Assembly (NCBI GenBank): GCA_023457435.1
Contig: JAEWLS010000015.1
Coordinates: 86,131-150,130 of the forward strand
DNA length: 64,000 bases
Reading direction: 5' to 3'
Source of the DNA: Pseudomonadota bacterium
GTDB lineage: Bacteria; Pseudomonadota; Alphaproteobacteria; Rhizobiales; Rhizobiaceae
The translations under genes were made by a program, and so were the position numbers. The notes beneath the pieces are model-generated. The model was not told where the DNA came from. It made no database searches and saw only the letters and a program-made list of their open reading frames with translations. Position 1 is the stretch's first letter, and each line of letters begins with the position of its first letter. Positions 37,102 through 46,348 of the stretch are shown here, piece by piece.

Positions 37102-38163
37102 CTATTCGCCGCCGACAACAAGCGGCAGTGCCGCAGCCGGAGGGGCCATCCGCGCGTGATACTGGTCCAGTTCTCTGCGGATCGTCTCCATGAGCTTGCG
37201 TCGCGCCATGTCGTAGCCCAGTTCGACCGCTGCGGCGAAGCCTTCGTCGTCCGTTCCGCCGTGGCTTTTGACGACAAGTCCATTGAGACCCAGAAAGACG
37301 CCGCCGTTGGAACGGCGCACGTCGAGTTTTTCGCGCAACCGCTGGAATGCACTGCGGGCAAGAACGTAGCCGATGCGGGCCATCAGAGTTCGGTTCATTG
37401 CCTCGCGCAGATATTCCGCGATGAGACGCGCCGAACCCTCCGCCGTCTTGAGCGCGATGTTGCCGGAGAAGCCCTCGGTGACAACGACGTCGGTCGTACC
37501 CTTCGCAATGTCGTCGCCCTCGACGAAGCCGGCATAGTTCATCGAGTCGAGTGACGCATCGCGCAGCATCCGACCCGCTTCCTTCACCTGCTCCTGGCCC
37601 TTCACCTCCTCGACACCGACATTGAGAAGCCCCACCGATGGGCGCTCGATCTGGAAGACCGCACGGGCCATGGCGCTGCCCAGGATGGCGAAATCCACCA
37701 GCTGCTTCGCGTCTCCGCCGATCGTGGCGCCGACGTCGAGAACGATCGACTCGCTGCGCTTCGTCGGCCAAACCGCCGCGATTGCAGGCCTGTCGATGGA
37801 CGGCATCGGCCGCAAGCAGAACTTCGCCATGGCCATCAGCGCACCGGTGTTCCCGGCCGAAATGCATGCGTCGGCGCGCCCCTCCTTCACAGCCTCGATC
37901 GCACGCCACATCGACGACTTGTAGCGACCCTTGCGCAGCGCCTGGCTCGGCTTGTCGTCCATCCGCACCGCGACCTCGCAGTGCTCGAACGTGCTGACCG
38001 CCTTGAGGCGTGGCAAAGTCTCGAGGACAGGCTGCACCTCGTCGGCAAGGCCAAATATCAAAAAGGTGACGTCCGAGCGTCGTTCCACCACGCGCATGAG
38101 ACCTGGAAGCGTTACCTTGGGTCCATGGTCTCCGCCCATGGCGTCGATCGAAATGCGAATCAA
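37102..38163 (-). CDS. plsX: Phosphate acyltransferase PlsX
   Basis: A 353-residue peripheral enzyme that makes acyl-phosphate from acyl-ACP, the first step to phosphatidic acid with PlsY. Family motifs: IRISIDAMGGDHGP at the N-terminus, ISAGNTGALMAMA and GFSGNIALKTAEG. I chose a TTG at 38163 because it puts Leu-Ile-Arg-Ile at the usual PlsX start and AGGTGA lies seven bases upstream; an ATG at 38193 would add ten residues without such a site. Between the DUF177 gene and fabH. Confidence 0.95.
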   Translation of the reverse strand: MIRISIDAMGGDHGPKVTLPGLMRVVERRSDVTFLIFGLADEVQPVLETLPRLKAVSTFEHCEVAVRMDDKPSQALRKGRYKSSMWRAIEAVKEGRADACISAGNTGALMAMAKFCLRPMPSIDRPAIAAVWPTKRSESIVLDVGATIGGDAKQLVDFAILGSAMARAVFQIERPSVGLLNVGVEEVKGQEQVKEAGRMLRDASLDSMNYAGFVEGDDIAKGTTDVVVTEGFSGNIALKTAEGSARLIAEYLREAMNRTLMARIGYVLARSAFQRLREKLDVRRSNGGVFLGLNGLVVKSHGGTDDEGFAAAVELGYDMARRKLMETIRRELDQYHARMAPPAAALPLVVGGE

Positions 38164-38271
38164 GCGGGCATCACCTGTTGGAGTGCGGGACATGCCCGCG
38201 CCGGGAACGGGGCGAAAATAGCGCTTTTGACTCCACGCACAATCGAAATCGGTCCCCGTACGCAGACGAGT

Positions 38272-38820
38272 TCACGACTTGCCCGTGAGCTTGCGCAACT
38301 CGTCGGCGAGCGCCGAATTGCGCGGTTCGGCGCGGCCAGCGGATGGGAGTTTGGCGCCAGGCGCGCGCGGATACGGGTCGATGGCGAGCTCGAAATATTG
38401 CTCTGCGAGCTCCCCGACATCGACGATGTCGCCGGAAAACGTCTCCGGTGCGTCGTCTCCCTCTGCATCGACCACGACCTCCCCGCTCGCGGCCCAATCG
38501 GGACGAGCCAGGCGCGAGTTCTCCGGCACCAGCAGCGCCTCGAATTCCGTCGCGACTACATTCGCAACCGGCTCCAAGGACACGACGCACGCCTGCACGA
38601 TGGATGCCTTTATGGTGGCCTCGACCCTGACGCCGCCGCGCTTCCATGTAGTGACCTCGGCGTCGAGGCGAAACGACTCCACGCCAAGCAGACCATGCGC
38701 CTCGGCAAGCGCCGCGCGTTGCGCTTCGTCGGCCTCCAGCCACAAGGGCAGCCCACCCTTGGCGAGCTTCGACACGTTCACCGGAAAGCTGATCGGACTT
38801 GCCGAGACATGCTGCCTCAT
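38272..38820 (-). CDS. DUF177 (YceD) family protein
   Basis: A 182-residue protein. It carries the family core CVVSLEPVANVV and the acidic C-terminal block ending with AIDPYPRAPGAKLP. DUF177 proteins in many bacteria neighbour rpmF or plsX and are linked to 23S rRNA processing in plants and E. coli relatives. Here it lies directly upstream of plsX and overlaps the CBP3-like chaperone gene by four bases (ATGA). Confidence 0.9.
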   Translation of the reverse strand: MRQHVSASPISFPVNVSKLAKGGLPLWLEADEAQRAALAEAHGLLGVESFRLDAEVTTWKRGGVRVEATIKASIVQACVVSLEPVANVVATEFEALLVPENSRLARPDWAASGEVVVDAEGDDAPETFSGDIVDVGELAEQYFELAIDPYPRAPGAKLPSAGRAEPRNSALADELRKLTGKS

Positions 38821-39374
38821 GCTGCGTGTGCCTTGCCCGGTTGAGTGTCCACGAAGCTCACGCGACCGGCTGCGATGTCGGCGCTCGACTGCGCCGCGAG
38901 CGCGTCGCGCGTGCGCACCGTATAGGCAGCGAGGTCCGCTGCATGCGGCCAGACCATGGTGTCCGGGCGCACGTTGCGCGCGAGCGCCGAAGCGAGGGCA
39001 TCCATGTCGCCGGCATCGAGCGCCGCGTCGTATGACGCCACGCGGCCGTAGAACATGCGCGCCAGCTTCTTCATGCGCTTCGGTACGCCCGCGTCGCCGA
39101 TACCCAATTCACGGATGGAATGCTCGACGTCCCGGAAGAACTCGTCGGTGAGTTCCTGGGCGGCCGCCTTTTGGGGGCCATCCTCGCCGCGCAGCCGGTG
39201 GAGGAGCAGGAACAGGTGCAGGGCCATCATCTCGTAGCGGCCGAGCGGTGTGTCGGGAACGGCCCATTCGGCATAGAGGCGCGGCTGGCGCGCGCTCGCC
39301 ACGATTTCACCGTAGAGCGCGTCCACGACGTGCTTATTGCCGGAGCTGAATCTGCCAAACAGGCGACTAAACAT
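38817..39374 (-). CDS. Ubiquinol-cytochrome c chaperone (CBP3-like)
   Basis: A 185-residue helical protein with MFSRLFGRFS, LYGEIVASARQPRLYAEW, DTPLGRYEMMALHLFLLL and RMKKLARMFYGRVASYDAAL, the recognisable CBP3 family pattern. Mitochondrial Cbp3 helps assemble cytochrome b of the bc1 complex; the bacterial role is expected to be similar. First gene of the minus-strand block leading through DUF177 and plsX. Confidence 0.9.
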   Translation of the reverse strand: MFSRLFGRFSSGNKHVVDALYGEIVASARQPRLYAEWAVPDTPLGRYEMMALHLFLLLHRLRGEDGPQKAAAQELTDEFFRDVEHSIRELGIGDAGVPKRMKKLARMFYGRVASYDAALDAGDMDALASALARNVRPDTMVWPHAADLAAYTVRTRDALAAQSSADIAAGRVSFVDTQPGKAHAA

Positions 39375-39497
39375 GGGCGGTTCCGGACGATTGTTGTTGG
39401 CCGCGTGCGCCGCAGGCTGCGGTTGCGTCGTCGGCGAAGCTGGTCTACCGCTTTTCGCCCCGCCTGCAAACGGCGCAGGGCGGCCGCCGAGGGGGTA

Positions 39498-40037
39498 ATG
39501 GGCAAGGTGAATGTGTTGATTTCCGCACGCGATTTCAAGAACGGGCGGCAGGTCTCAGCCGTGGCGCTGCTTTCTGCGCTGCTGCTCGCCGGCTGCAATT
39601 CGAACGATACGCTGAGCACCGCCTCGCGCGGCCCAGGCGAGACGTTCAACCAGGGCCACATCATCGACGAGCAGACGCTGTCGCAGGTACCTGTCGGCTC
39701 GAGCCGCGAGCAGGTGCTCCTCGCGCTCGGCTCGCCCTCGACCACCGCCACGTTCGACAACGAAGTGTTTTACTACATTTCACAGACTCGGCGTCGCTCC
39801 GTGGCGTTCGCGACCAAGAAGCTTGTCGATCAGCGTGTCCTGGCCGTCTATTTCGGAGACGACGGACGGGTACAGAACATCGCCAACTATGGCAGGCAGG
39901 ACGGCAAGGTGTTCGACTTCATCTCTCGCACTACGCCGACTGGCGGCAAGGATCTGACGTTCCTGTCGCAGCTGATCAGCGGTGTCGGTCGCGGAACCGC
40001 CGGGGTCCCCGGGAACGCCGGATCCCGCATCCCCTGA
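39498..40037 (+). CDS. bamE: Outer-membrane assembly lipoprotein BamE (SmpA/OmlA)
   Basis: A 179-residue lipoprotein of the Bam complex. The signal sequence ends LLLAGC (lipobox). Then GHIIDEQTLSQVPVGSSREQVLLALGSPS, only part of which is quoted as VPVGSSREQVLLALGSPS, is the BamE fold core. GAGGGGG is close to the ATG at 39498. Divergent from the CBP3-like gene and followed by a bidirectional terminator. Confidence 0.92.
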   Translation: MGKVNVLISARDFKNGRQVSAVALLSALLLAGCNSNDTLSTASRGPGETFNQGHIIDEQTLSQVPVGSSREQVLLALGSPSTTATFDNEVFYYISQTRRRSVAFATKKLVDQRVLAVYFGDDGRVQNIANYGRQDGKVFDFISRTTPTGGKDLTFLSQLISGVGRGTAGVPGNAGSRIP

Positions 40038-40060
40038 TCTCTTGGCCGATTGAAGATGCA

Positions 40061-40095
40061 AAAAAAGCCCGCCGGATCGCTCCGGCGGGCTTTTT
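40061..40095. terminator. Bidirectional intrinsic terminator between bamE and hppA
   Basis: AAAAAA, 10-bp perfect stem GCCCGCCGGA (40067-40076), loop TCGC, TCCGGCGGGC (40081-40090), TTTTT. Works for bamE on plus and for hppA on minus, since both genes converge on it. Confidence 0.95.
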
Positions 40096-40115
40096 CAGTT
40101 CTTGAGCCACTCAGC

Positions 40116-42242
40116 TTAGTGCGCAAGCACCGCGAGAAGCAGCAACGCGACGATATTGGTGATCTTGATCGCCGGGTTCACGGCAGGGCCAGCGGTGTCC
40201 TTGTAGGGATCGCCAACGGTGTCGCCGGTGACGGAAGCCTTGTGGGCCTCCGAACCCTTGAGGTGCTTCACGCCGTCCTTGTCGACGAAGCCGTCTTCGA
40301 ACGACTTCTTGGCGTTGTCCCACGCACCGCCGCCCGAGGTCATCGAGATGGCGACGAAAAGGCCGTTGACGATCACGCCCAGCAGCGATGCGCCGAGCGC
40401 CGCAAATGCCGATGCCTTCGACCCGGAGATGAGCAGCACGCCGAAATACACGACGAGCGGCGCCAACACCGGCAGCAGCGAGGGGATGATCATCTCCTTG
40501 ATTGCGGCGCGGGTCAAAATATCGACCGCGCGTGCATAGTCCGGCTTGGCAGTGCCTGCCATGATGCCCGCGTTCTCGCGGAACTGCTTGCGCACTTCCT
40601 CGACGATCGAGCCGGCAGCGCGGCCCACGGCGGTCATCGCGATGCCGCCGAAGAGGTACGGGATCAGGCCACCGAAGATCAGGCCCGCGACCACGTACGG
40701 GTTCGACAGGTCGAACGAAACCGTGCCGATGTCCGCGAAGTAGGGGTACTGCGCCGCGTTGTTGGCAAAGTACTGCAGGTCGTAGCTATACGCCGCGAAG
40801 AGGACCAGCGCGCCGAGACCGGCCGAGCCGATCGCGTAGCCCTTGGTAACCGCCTTCGTGGTGTTGCCCACCGCGTCGAGCGCGTCGGTAGAGTGACGCA
40901 CTTCCTTCGGAAGACCGGACATTTCGGCGATGCCGCCGGCATTGTCCGTAACCGGGCCAAACGCGTCGAGCGCGACGATCATGCCGGCGAGACCGAGCAT
41001 GGTGGTCACGGCGATCGCGGTGCCGAACAGGCCGGCGAGCTGGAACGTCGACAGGATGCCGCCGACGATGACGATCGCCGGAAGCGCGGTCGACTCGAGC
41101 GAGACGGCAAGACCCTGGATAACGTTGGTGCCGTGGCCGGTCACCGATGCCTGGGCGATCGACACCACCGGACGCTTGCCGGTGCCGGTGTAGTACTCGG
41201 TGATAACGACAATCAGTGCCGTCACGACGAGGCCGATGAGTCCGCAGATGAACAGGTTCGACCCGGTGATGCCGTTGCCGATGTCACCCCAGCCGATGGT
41301 CAGCGAGGTGGCTCCGCCGACGCCGATGATCGTCAGCAAGCCTGTGACGATGAGGCCCTTGTAGAGAGCGCCCATGATCGAACCGTTCGAGCCGAGACGG
41401 ACAAAGAACGTGCCGATGATGGAGGTGATGATGCACGCGCCGCAGATGGCCAGCGGATAGAGCATCACGGAGTTGAGCACTTCCGTGCCGGCGAAGAAGA
41501 TGGCGCCGAGGACCATGGTGGCGACGACGGTCACCGCATAGGTCTCGAATAGGTCGGCAGCCATGCCGGCGCAGTCGCCGACGTTGTCGCCGACGTTGTC
41601 CGCGATGGTGGCCGGGTTGCGCGGGTCATCCTCGGGGATACCAGCTTCGACCTTGCCGACCAGATCGCCACCGACGTCCGCACCCTTCGTGAAGATGCCG
41701 CCGCCGAGACGGGCGAAGATCGAAATGAGCGACGCGCCGAAGCCGAGGGCGACCAGAGCGTCGATGACGGTGCGGTCAGCACCCGAGTAGCCGAGCGGAC
41801 CGACCAGAACCCAGTAGTAAACCGCGACGCCCAGCAGAGCGAGGCCGGCTACCAGCATGCCAGTGATGGCGCCTGCCTTGAAGGCGATGTCCAGGCCAGC
41901 AGCGAGGCTGCCCGAGGCCGCCTGAGCGGTGCGGACGTTCGCGCGGACTGATACGTGCATCCCGATGAAGCCGGCTGCGCCCGAAAGCACTGCACCGATG
42001 AGGAAGCCGATCGCGGCAATGCCGGACAGCAGCCACCACGCCAGAAGGAACACGACAGCGCCGACGATAGCGATGGTCGTGTACTGACGAGCGAGATAGG
42101 CCTGCGCACCCTCGCGGATGGCGGCGGCGATTTCCTGCATGCGTGCGTTGCCCTGATCGGCCGCGAGGACCGACTGCGTCGCCCAGACGGCGTAGAGGAC
42201 AGAGAGCAGGCCGCAGGCAATGACGACGTAGAGCATTGTCAT
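40116..42242 (-). CDS. hppA: K+-insensitive H+-translocating pyrophosphatase
   Basis: A 708-residue membrane pump with about 16 helices that uses pyrophosphate hydrolysis to export protons. The substrate site includes GGGIFTKGADVGGDLVGKVE in part (FTKGADVGADLVGK-like) and DDPRNPATIADNVGDNVGD in part. The residue that decides potassium need is Lys in DAVGNTTKAVTKG; potassium-dependent enzymes have Ala there. Two close Mets (MTM) make the start ambiguous by two codons. Single gene between two terminating regions. Confidence 0.96.
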   Translation of the reverse strand: MTMLYVVIACGLLSVLYAVWATQSVLAADQGNARMQEIAAAIREGAQAYLARQYTTIAIVGAVVFLLAWWLLSGIAAIGFLIGAVLSGAAGFIGMHVSVRANVRTAQAASGSLAAGLDIAFKAGAITGMLVAGLALLGVAVYYWVLVGPLGYSGADRTVIDALVALGFGASLISIFARLGGGIFTKGADVGGDLVGKVEAGIPEDDPRNPATIADNVGDNVGDCAGMAADLFETYAVTVVATMVLGAIFFAGTEVLNSVMLYPLAICGACIITSIIGTFFVRLGSNGSIMGALYKGLIVTGLLTIIGVGGATSLTIGWGDIGNGITGSNLFICGLIGLVVTALIVVITEYYTGTGKRPVVSIAQASVTGHGTNVIQGLAVSLESTALPAIVIVGGILSTFQLAGLFGTAIAVTTMLGLAGMIVALDAFGPVTDNAGGIAEMSGLPKEVRHSTDALDAVGNTTKAVTKGYAIGSAGLGALVLFAAYSYDLQYFANNAAQYPYFADIGTVSFDLSNPYVVAGLIFGGLIPYLFGGIAMTAVGRAAGSIVEEVRKQFRENAGIMAGTAKPDYARAVDILTRAAIKEMIIPSLLPVLAPLVVYFGVLLISGSKASAFAALGASLLGVIVNGLFVAISMTSGGGAWDNAKKSFEDGFVDKDGVKHLKGSEAHKASVTGDTVGDPYKDTAGPAVNPAIKITNIVALLLLAVLAH

Positions 42243-42438
42243 GCCAGATTATTCCCTTGGGTTTGGTCCGAAAGAACCCCTCCGCCGGACCGGTTCGCGC
42301 GAGGGATCGCGCGGCATGCCGCGTCCTCCCCGTCGTCGCGGCTTATGCGAAAGCGTCATGATAACGTCAAGCTACGGCTTGAAATTTGCCCTGCTTTCGA
42401 GGGCGACGAATGCGCTCAAACCGATTGAAGCATAAGAC

Positions 42439-43638
42439 CTATGCCGCCAGCGGACGTTGCCGCAGCGCGAGCACGGCGAGAGCCGCCAGACAGACGGCCG
42501 TGACCGGCAACACGATCCAGTTCAGCATGTCCCAACCCCAGAGATTGTAGACCTGGCCCGACATGAGGGACGCAAACGCCACGAAGCCGAACAGCACGAA
42601 ATCGTGGAAGCCCTGGACCTTGCCCTTCTCGGACGGGCGATAGCTCTCGGCGACCATCGCCGTTGCACCTATGAAGCCGAAGTTCCAGCCGATCCCAAGC
42701 AGGATGAGCGCCGTCCAGAACTGCCAGAGCTGGATGCCGGACAGCGCCACCAGCGCGCACCCGACCAAAAGCAGCAAGCCAGCGGCCACGACCCGCTCCT
42801 TTCCGAAGCGGGCGATCAGAGGGCCGGTGATGAAGCTCGGGGCGAACATGGCCATGACATGCCAGGAGATGCCGAGCGTCGCCTCGTCGGGAGTAAATCC
42901 GCAGCCGACCATCGCAAGCGGCGCGCCGGTCATGACGAAGCTCATCAGCGCGTAGCTGCCAACGGCACATAGCAGTCCGACTGCGAAGACCGGCTGCCGC
43001 ACGATCTCTTTGAGTGCACGCTGAGGGCGCTGATCGGCCGTGCTACCACCTTGTCCTGCAGAGAGGCGCGGGAGAAACGCGAGTATGAGTGCGCCCGCAG
43101 CTGCCAGAGCGATGATGGAAGCGAACGAACCGGCGAACATGACCGGTGCAAAGGCTTCGCGGGTGAAGATGACGATCTGCGGACCGAGTACGGCGGTCAC
43201 CACGCCGCCCGCAAGAATCCAGGAAATGGCGCGCGCCTTGAACTCCGGCGGAGCGTTGTCTGCTGCCGCGAACCTGAACTGCTGTACGAATGCTCCCCCT
43301 GCGCCGACGATCAGCAGACCGAAGCACAACAGCCAGAAGTTCGGCACGAAGAAAGCCGCAGTAGCTATGGCGCCGCCCAGCGCCGTCACGCAGGTGCCGA
43401 GCATGAAGCCCGGACGCTGGCCTAGGCTTCGGATGATTGCGGCGGCGGGAATCGCGCCGAGAGCCACACCGAGCGTGAAGGATGTGACAGGCGCAGTGGC
43501 CAGCGACTTGTCGGCGTCGAGCAGATAGTGGCCGGCGAGACCGCCGATGGACATGGAGATCGGCGCGGCGGACCCGATGACCGCCTGCGCAAGAGTGAGG
43601 ACGACCGCGGTACGCCGGGCGTTTGCCGCGTCCGTCAT
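42439..43638 (-). CDS. Major facilitator superfamily transporter
   Basis: A 399-residue permease with 12 predicted membrane helices. Visible features are the loop after helix 2 (RSLGQRPGFMLGTCVT) and ARFGKERVVAAGLLLLVGCA between the halves. The best start is the ATG at 43638, which overlaps the nusB stop by four bases, so it is coupled to the riboflavin/nusB operon. The frame continues upstream only as a shadow of nusB. Substrate unknown; the operon suggests but does not prove a flavin-related or drug compound. Confidence 0.85.
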   Translation of the reverse strand: MTDAANARRTAVVLTLAQAVIGSAAPISMSIGGLAGHYLLDADKSLATAPVTSFTLGVALGAIPAAAIIRSLGQRPGFMLGTCVTALGGAIATAAFFVPNFWLLCFGLLIVGAGGAFVQQFRFAAADNAPPEFKARAISWILAGGVVTAVLGPQIVIFTREAFAPVMFAGSFASIIALAAAGALILAFLPRLSAGQGGSTADQRPQRALKEIVRQPVFAVGLLCAVGSYALMSFVMTGAPLAMVGCGFTPDEATLGISWHVMAMFAPSFITGPLIARFGKERVVAAGLLLLVGCALVALSGIQLWQFWTALILLGIGWNFGFIGATAMVAESYRPSEKGKVQGFHDFVLFGFVAFASLMSGQVYNLWGWDMLNWIVLPVTAVCLAALAVLALRQRPLAA

Positions 43639-44126
43639 CTGCCTTTGCCTTCTCCGCGCTGCTGGCGCGCCACGCGGTCGAGCACGGCGTTCACCACCTT
43701 GGGTTCGTCCTCCACGTAGAAAGCCTTGGCGATGTCGACATACTCGGAGACGATGACAGCGACAGGCACGTCCTTGCGGTCCATCAGCTCGTAAACGCCG
43801 GCGCGCAGGATCGCACGCAGCGTCGTGTCGAGACGCGACAGCGGCCAGTCGTCGAGCAGCGCCGCGCGGATGATCGGGTCGATCGTCTTCTGGTTGCCTA
43901 CGACACCGGCCAGGATGGCGCGAAACCACTGCGCGTCGGCCTCACGATACTGTTGTCCGTCGACCTCCTTGCCGAGCCGGAACGTCTCGTACTCAGCCGC
44001 TGTTTCGAGGACGCCGACGCCGGCCAGATCCATCTGGTACAGTGCCTGAACCGCTGCGAGCCGCGCGGCTCCGCGCTTGTTTGCGCCCCGGGCTGCCTTG
44101 CCGTCGCCGGCGCCTTCGACCGTCAC
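43635..44126 (-). CDS. nusB: Transcription antitermination factor NusB
   Basis: A 163-residue all-helical RNA-binding protein acting with NusE in rRNA antitermination. It has RGAARLAAVQALYQMDL at the N-terminus and the C-terminal VAVIVSEYVDIAKAFYVEDEPKVVNAVLD region, quoted in part as VSEYVDIAKAF. Start: GTG at 44126, overlapping the ribH TGA (GTGA), preferred because an earlier start at 44216 would lie deep inside ribH. Last standard gene of the rib operon before the MFS gene. Confidence 0.93.
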   Translation of the reverse strand: MTVEGAGDGKAARGANKRGAARLAAVQALYQMDLAGVGVLETAAEYETFRLGKEVDGQQYREADAQWFRAILAGVVGNQKTIDPIIRAALLDDWPLSRLDTTLRAILRAGVYELMDRKDVPVAVIVSEYVDIAKAFYVEDEPKVVNAVLDRVARQQRGEGKGR

Positions 44127-44572
44127 GACAGCTTCTCGCGCAGTTCGATCATGGTGAGAGCGGCGCGCGCAGCGAAACCGCCCTTGTCGCCCTCCGACTT
44201 TCGCGCCCGCGCCCATGCTTGCGCGTCGTCCTCGGTGGTCAGGATGCCGTTGCCGATCGCCAGTCCGCGGGCGATGGTCAGGTCCATGATGGCGCGCGCC
44301 GATTCGTTGGCGACGATGTCGAAGTGATAGGTTTCCCCGCGGATGACACAGCCAAGCGCGACGAAGCCGTCATAGATCGTCTTGCTCGACGCGAAGCCGA
44401 GTTGCTTGCGCGAAGCGCCGAACATGATCGCAGCGGGTATTTCCAGCGCGCCCGGCACAGTGACCACGTCATAGGTCGCGCCCGCCGCGTCGAGCGCGGC
44501 CTTGGCGCCTTCCAGCAATGCGTCGGCCAGGTCGTCGTAGAAGCGGGCTTCCACGATGAGGAGATGAGGCAT
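44123..44572 (-). CDS. ribH: 6,7-dimethyl-8-ribityllumazine synthase
   Basis: A 149-residue enzyme that makes the riboflavin precursor lumazine, usually as an icosahedral or decameric shell. Motifs: VPGALEIPAAI, GCVIRGETYHFDIVANESA in part (catalytic His in the YHFD segment) and ARGLAIGNGILTTEDDAQAWAR in part. 69 bases after ribE and overlapping nusB by four. Confidence 0.96.
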   Translation of the reverse strand: MPHLLIVEARFYDDLADALLEGAKAALDAAGATYDVVTVPGALEIPAAIMFGASRKQLGFASSKTIYDGFVALGCVIRGETYHFDIVANESARAIMDLTIARGLAIGNGILTTEDDAQAWARARKSEGDKGGFAARAALTMIELREKLS

Positions 44573-44641
44573 GGGGATGTCCGGTGCGAATGTCTTGCGG
44601 GTGGATTAGGCCGATCCGCGCCGCACGGCAAGCGCCGGTGC

Positions 44642-45259
44642 CTAAAGCCCCTGCTCCCGGGCATCGGCGAGGCGTGCGGCGTAGCGAGCCATGGTGTCGA
44701 TCTCGATGTTGACGCGGTCGCCGACCTCGCGTTCGCCCCATGTCGTGACGCTGAGCGAATGATGGATCAGCAGGACGTCGAACCGAGTGCGGTCGACCTT
44801 GTTGACCGTCAGCGACGTTCCGTCGAGGCAGACCGAGCCCTTCGGCGCTATGAATCTCGCAAACTCCGCCGGCGCCTCCAGCGTGAAGCGCACCGCGTCG
44901 CCTTCGTCCTCGCGCGCGACGATCTGCGCCATGCCATCGACATGGCCCGAAACGATGTGGCCGCCGAGTTCGTCGCCGATCTTCAACGCGCGCTCGAGGT
45001 TGATACGCGTACCGTCCCGCCACGTCGCGGCAGTGGTCAGCCGCAGGGCTTCTTCCCACGCCTCGACCTCGAACCAGCGCGCGTTCGATCGCTCTGCGGG
45101 AAGCGCGACGACGGTAAGGCACACGCCGGCGCACGCGATCGACGCGCCGATGTCGATGGTCGACGGATCATAGGCGGTCTCGATGCGCAGCCTGACCCCT
45201 TCAGGCAGCGGCGTGGCCGCGGTTACGCGGCCGACATCGGTGACGATTCCGGTGAACAT
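44642..45259 (-). CDS. ribE: Riboflavin synthase, alpha subunit
   Basis: A 205-residue enzyme that dismutates two lumazines to riboflavin. Two homologous lumazine-binding barrels: MFTGIVTDVGRV ... GASIACAGVCLTVV, and HIVSGHVDGMAQIV ... GSVCLDGTSLTVNKV. The ATG at 45259 shares one base with the ribD stop (TGATG), so the two are translationally coupled. Some naming schemes call this gene ribC. Confidence 0.95.
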   Translation of the reverse strand: MFTGIVTDVGRVTAATPLPEGVRLRIETAYDPSTIDIGASIACAGVCLTVVALPAERSNARWFEVEAWEEALRLTTAATWRDGTRINLERALKIGDELGGHIVSGHVDGMAQIVAREDEGDAVRFTLEAPAEFARFIAPKGSVCLDGTSLTVNKVDRTRFDVLLIHHSLSVTTWGEREVGDRVNIEIDTMARYAARLADAREQGL

Positions 45260-46347
45260 CAGAGGTCCCTCACCCACTCTTCGTAGCGATCCGGCCCCAA
45301 GCTGCCCGACGCCACCAGGCGAAATCCCTGCGGCGGAGCCGTGACGGGCGCCGGTATGCCTTGCGCGCCGACAACGCCCTCGCCGAAGAACAGCACAAGA
45401 CGATCGACTACCCCCTCTTCGAGGAAGCGCCTCCCGGTGACGGCGCCCCCCTCTACCATCACGGTCGTGATACCGCGCGAGGCAAGATCCTCGAGCAGCT
45501 CCGGCAGCGCGATCTGACCGTCGACAGTCTCGACGGCCAGGAACTCGACGCCCGCCGCCGTCAGTGCCTCGCGCTTGCGCCGGTCCGCCCCCGCTTCGGA
45601 TGCGACCAGCACCGGCACGCGGCGCGCCGACGCGGCGAGCTTCGACGCGGCGGCTAGCCGCGCCTCGCGATCGAGCACGATGCGGACCGGCGAACGCGCC
45701 TCCAGGCCCGGCAGCCGGCAGGTCAGCTCGGGATCGTCGGCGATCGCGGTACCGATGCCGATCAGAATAGCGTCGCTCTCGGCGCGGAGCGCATGGGCCT
45801 GCGCCCGTGCCAGCGGGCCGGTAATCGCAACCTGTCCCTCGCCGCGGCGCCCGATCATGCCGTCGGCGGAAACCGCAAGCTTCAGAGTCACTTCCGGACG
45901 TTTGCGCACGGATCGAATCAGGTAGCCGGCCATGAGTTCGGCGGCCTCGGCGGCGAGCACGCCCTCGACCACCTCGATTCCAGCGGCGCGCAACATTGCG
46001 TAGCCTCGACCGGCAACGCGAGAATCTGGGTCGCTCGCAGCACCGACGACGCGGGCGATGCCCGCCGCCACAAGCGCCTCTGCACATGGTGGCGTCCGCC
46101 CATGATGGGCGCATGGCTCCAGCGTGACGTAGGCAGTGGCGCCGCGGGCGAAGTCGCCCGCCTCGGCGAGCGCTTGCGTTTCGGCATGCGGTCTCCCGCC
46201 GATCGCGGTCACGCCGCGGCCAACGATGATGCCGTCCTTGACGATCAGGGTGCCGACCGACGGGTTTGTGGCGGTCAAGCCGAGATGCTTGCGCGACAGC
46301 CGGATCGCGGCGGCCATGAAGCGGCGGTCCTGATTAGCGGCGGGCAT
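45259..46347 (-). CDS. ribD: Bifunctional riboflavin deaminase/reductase
   Basis: A 362-residue protein. The N-terminal deaminase domain has zinc ligands His54 with Glu56 (HAETQAL), Cys79 and Cys88 (EPCAHHGRTPPC). The C-terminal reductase domain includes LKLAVSADGMIGRRGEG and VMVEGGAVTGRRFLEEG. It converts the GTP cyclohydrolase II product in two steps. One base after nrdR and overlapping ribE. Confidence 0.96.
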   Translation of the reverse strand: MPAANQDRRFMAAAIRLSRKHLGLTATNPSVGTLIVKDGIIVGRGVTAIGGRPHAETQALAEAGDFARGATAYVTLEPCAHHGRTPPCAEALVAAGIARVVGAASDPDSRVAGRGYAMLRAAGIEVVEGVLAAEAAELMAGYLIRSVRKRPEVTLKLAVSADGMIGRRGEGQVAITGPLARAQAHALRAESDAILIGIGTAIADDPELTCRLPGLEARSPVRIVLDREARLAAASKLAASARRVPVLVASEAGADRRKREALTAAGVEFLAVETVDGQIALPELLEDLASRGITTVMVEGGAVTGRRFLEEGVVDRLVLFFGEGVVGAQGIPAPVTAPPQGFRLVASGSLGPDRYEEWVRDL

Positions 46348-46348
46348 G

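Noticed and set aside
40050..41552. A 500-codon open frame antisense to hppA
   Set aside because: Low-complexity Arg/Asp/His-rich reading opposite a highly conserved pump gene.
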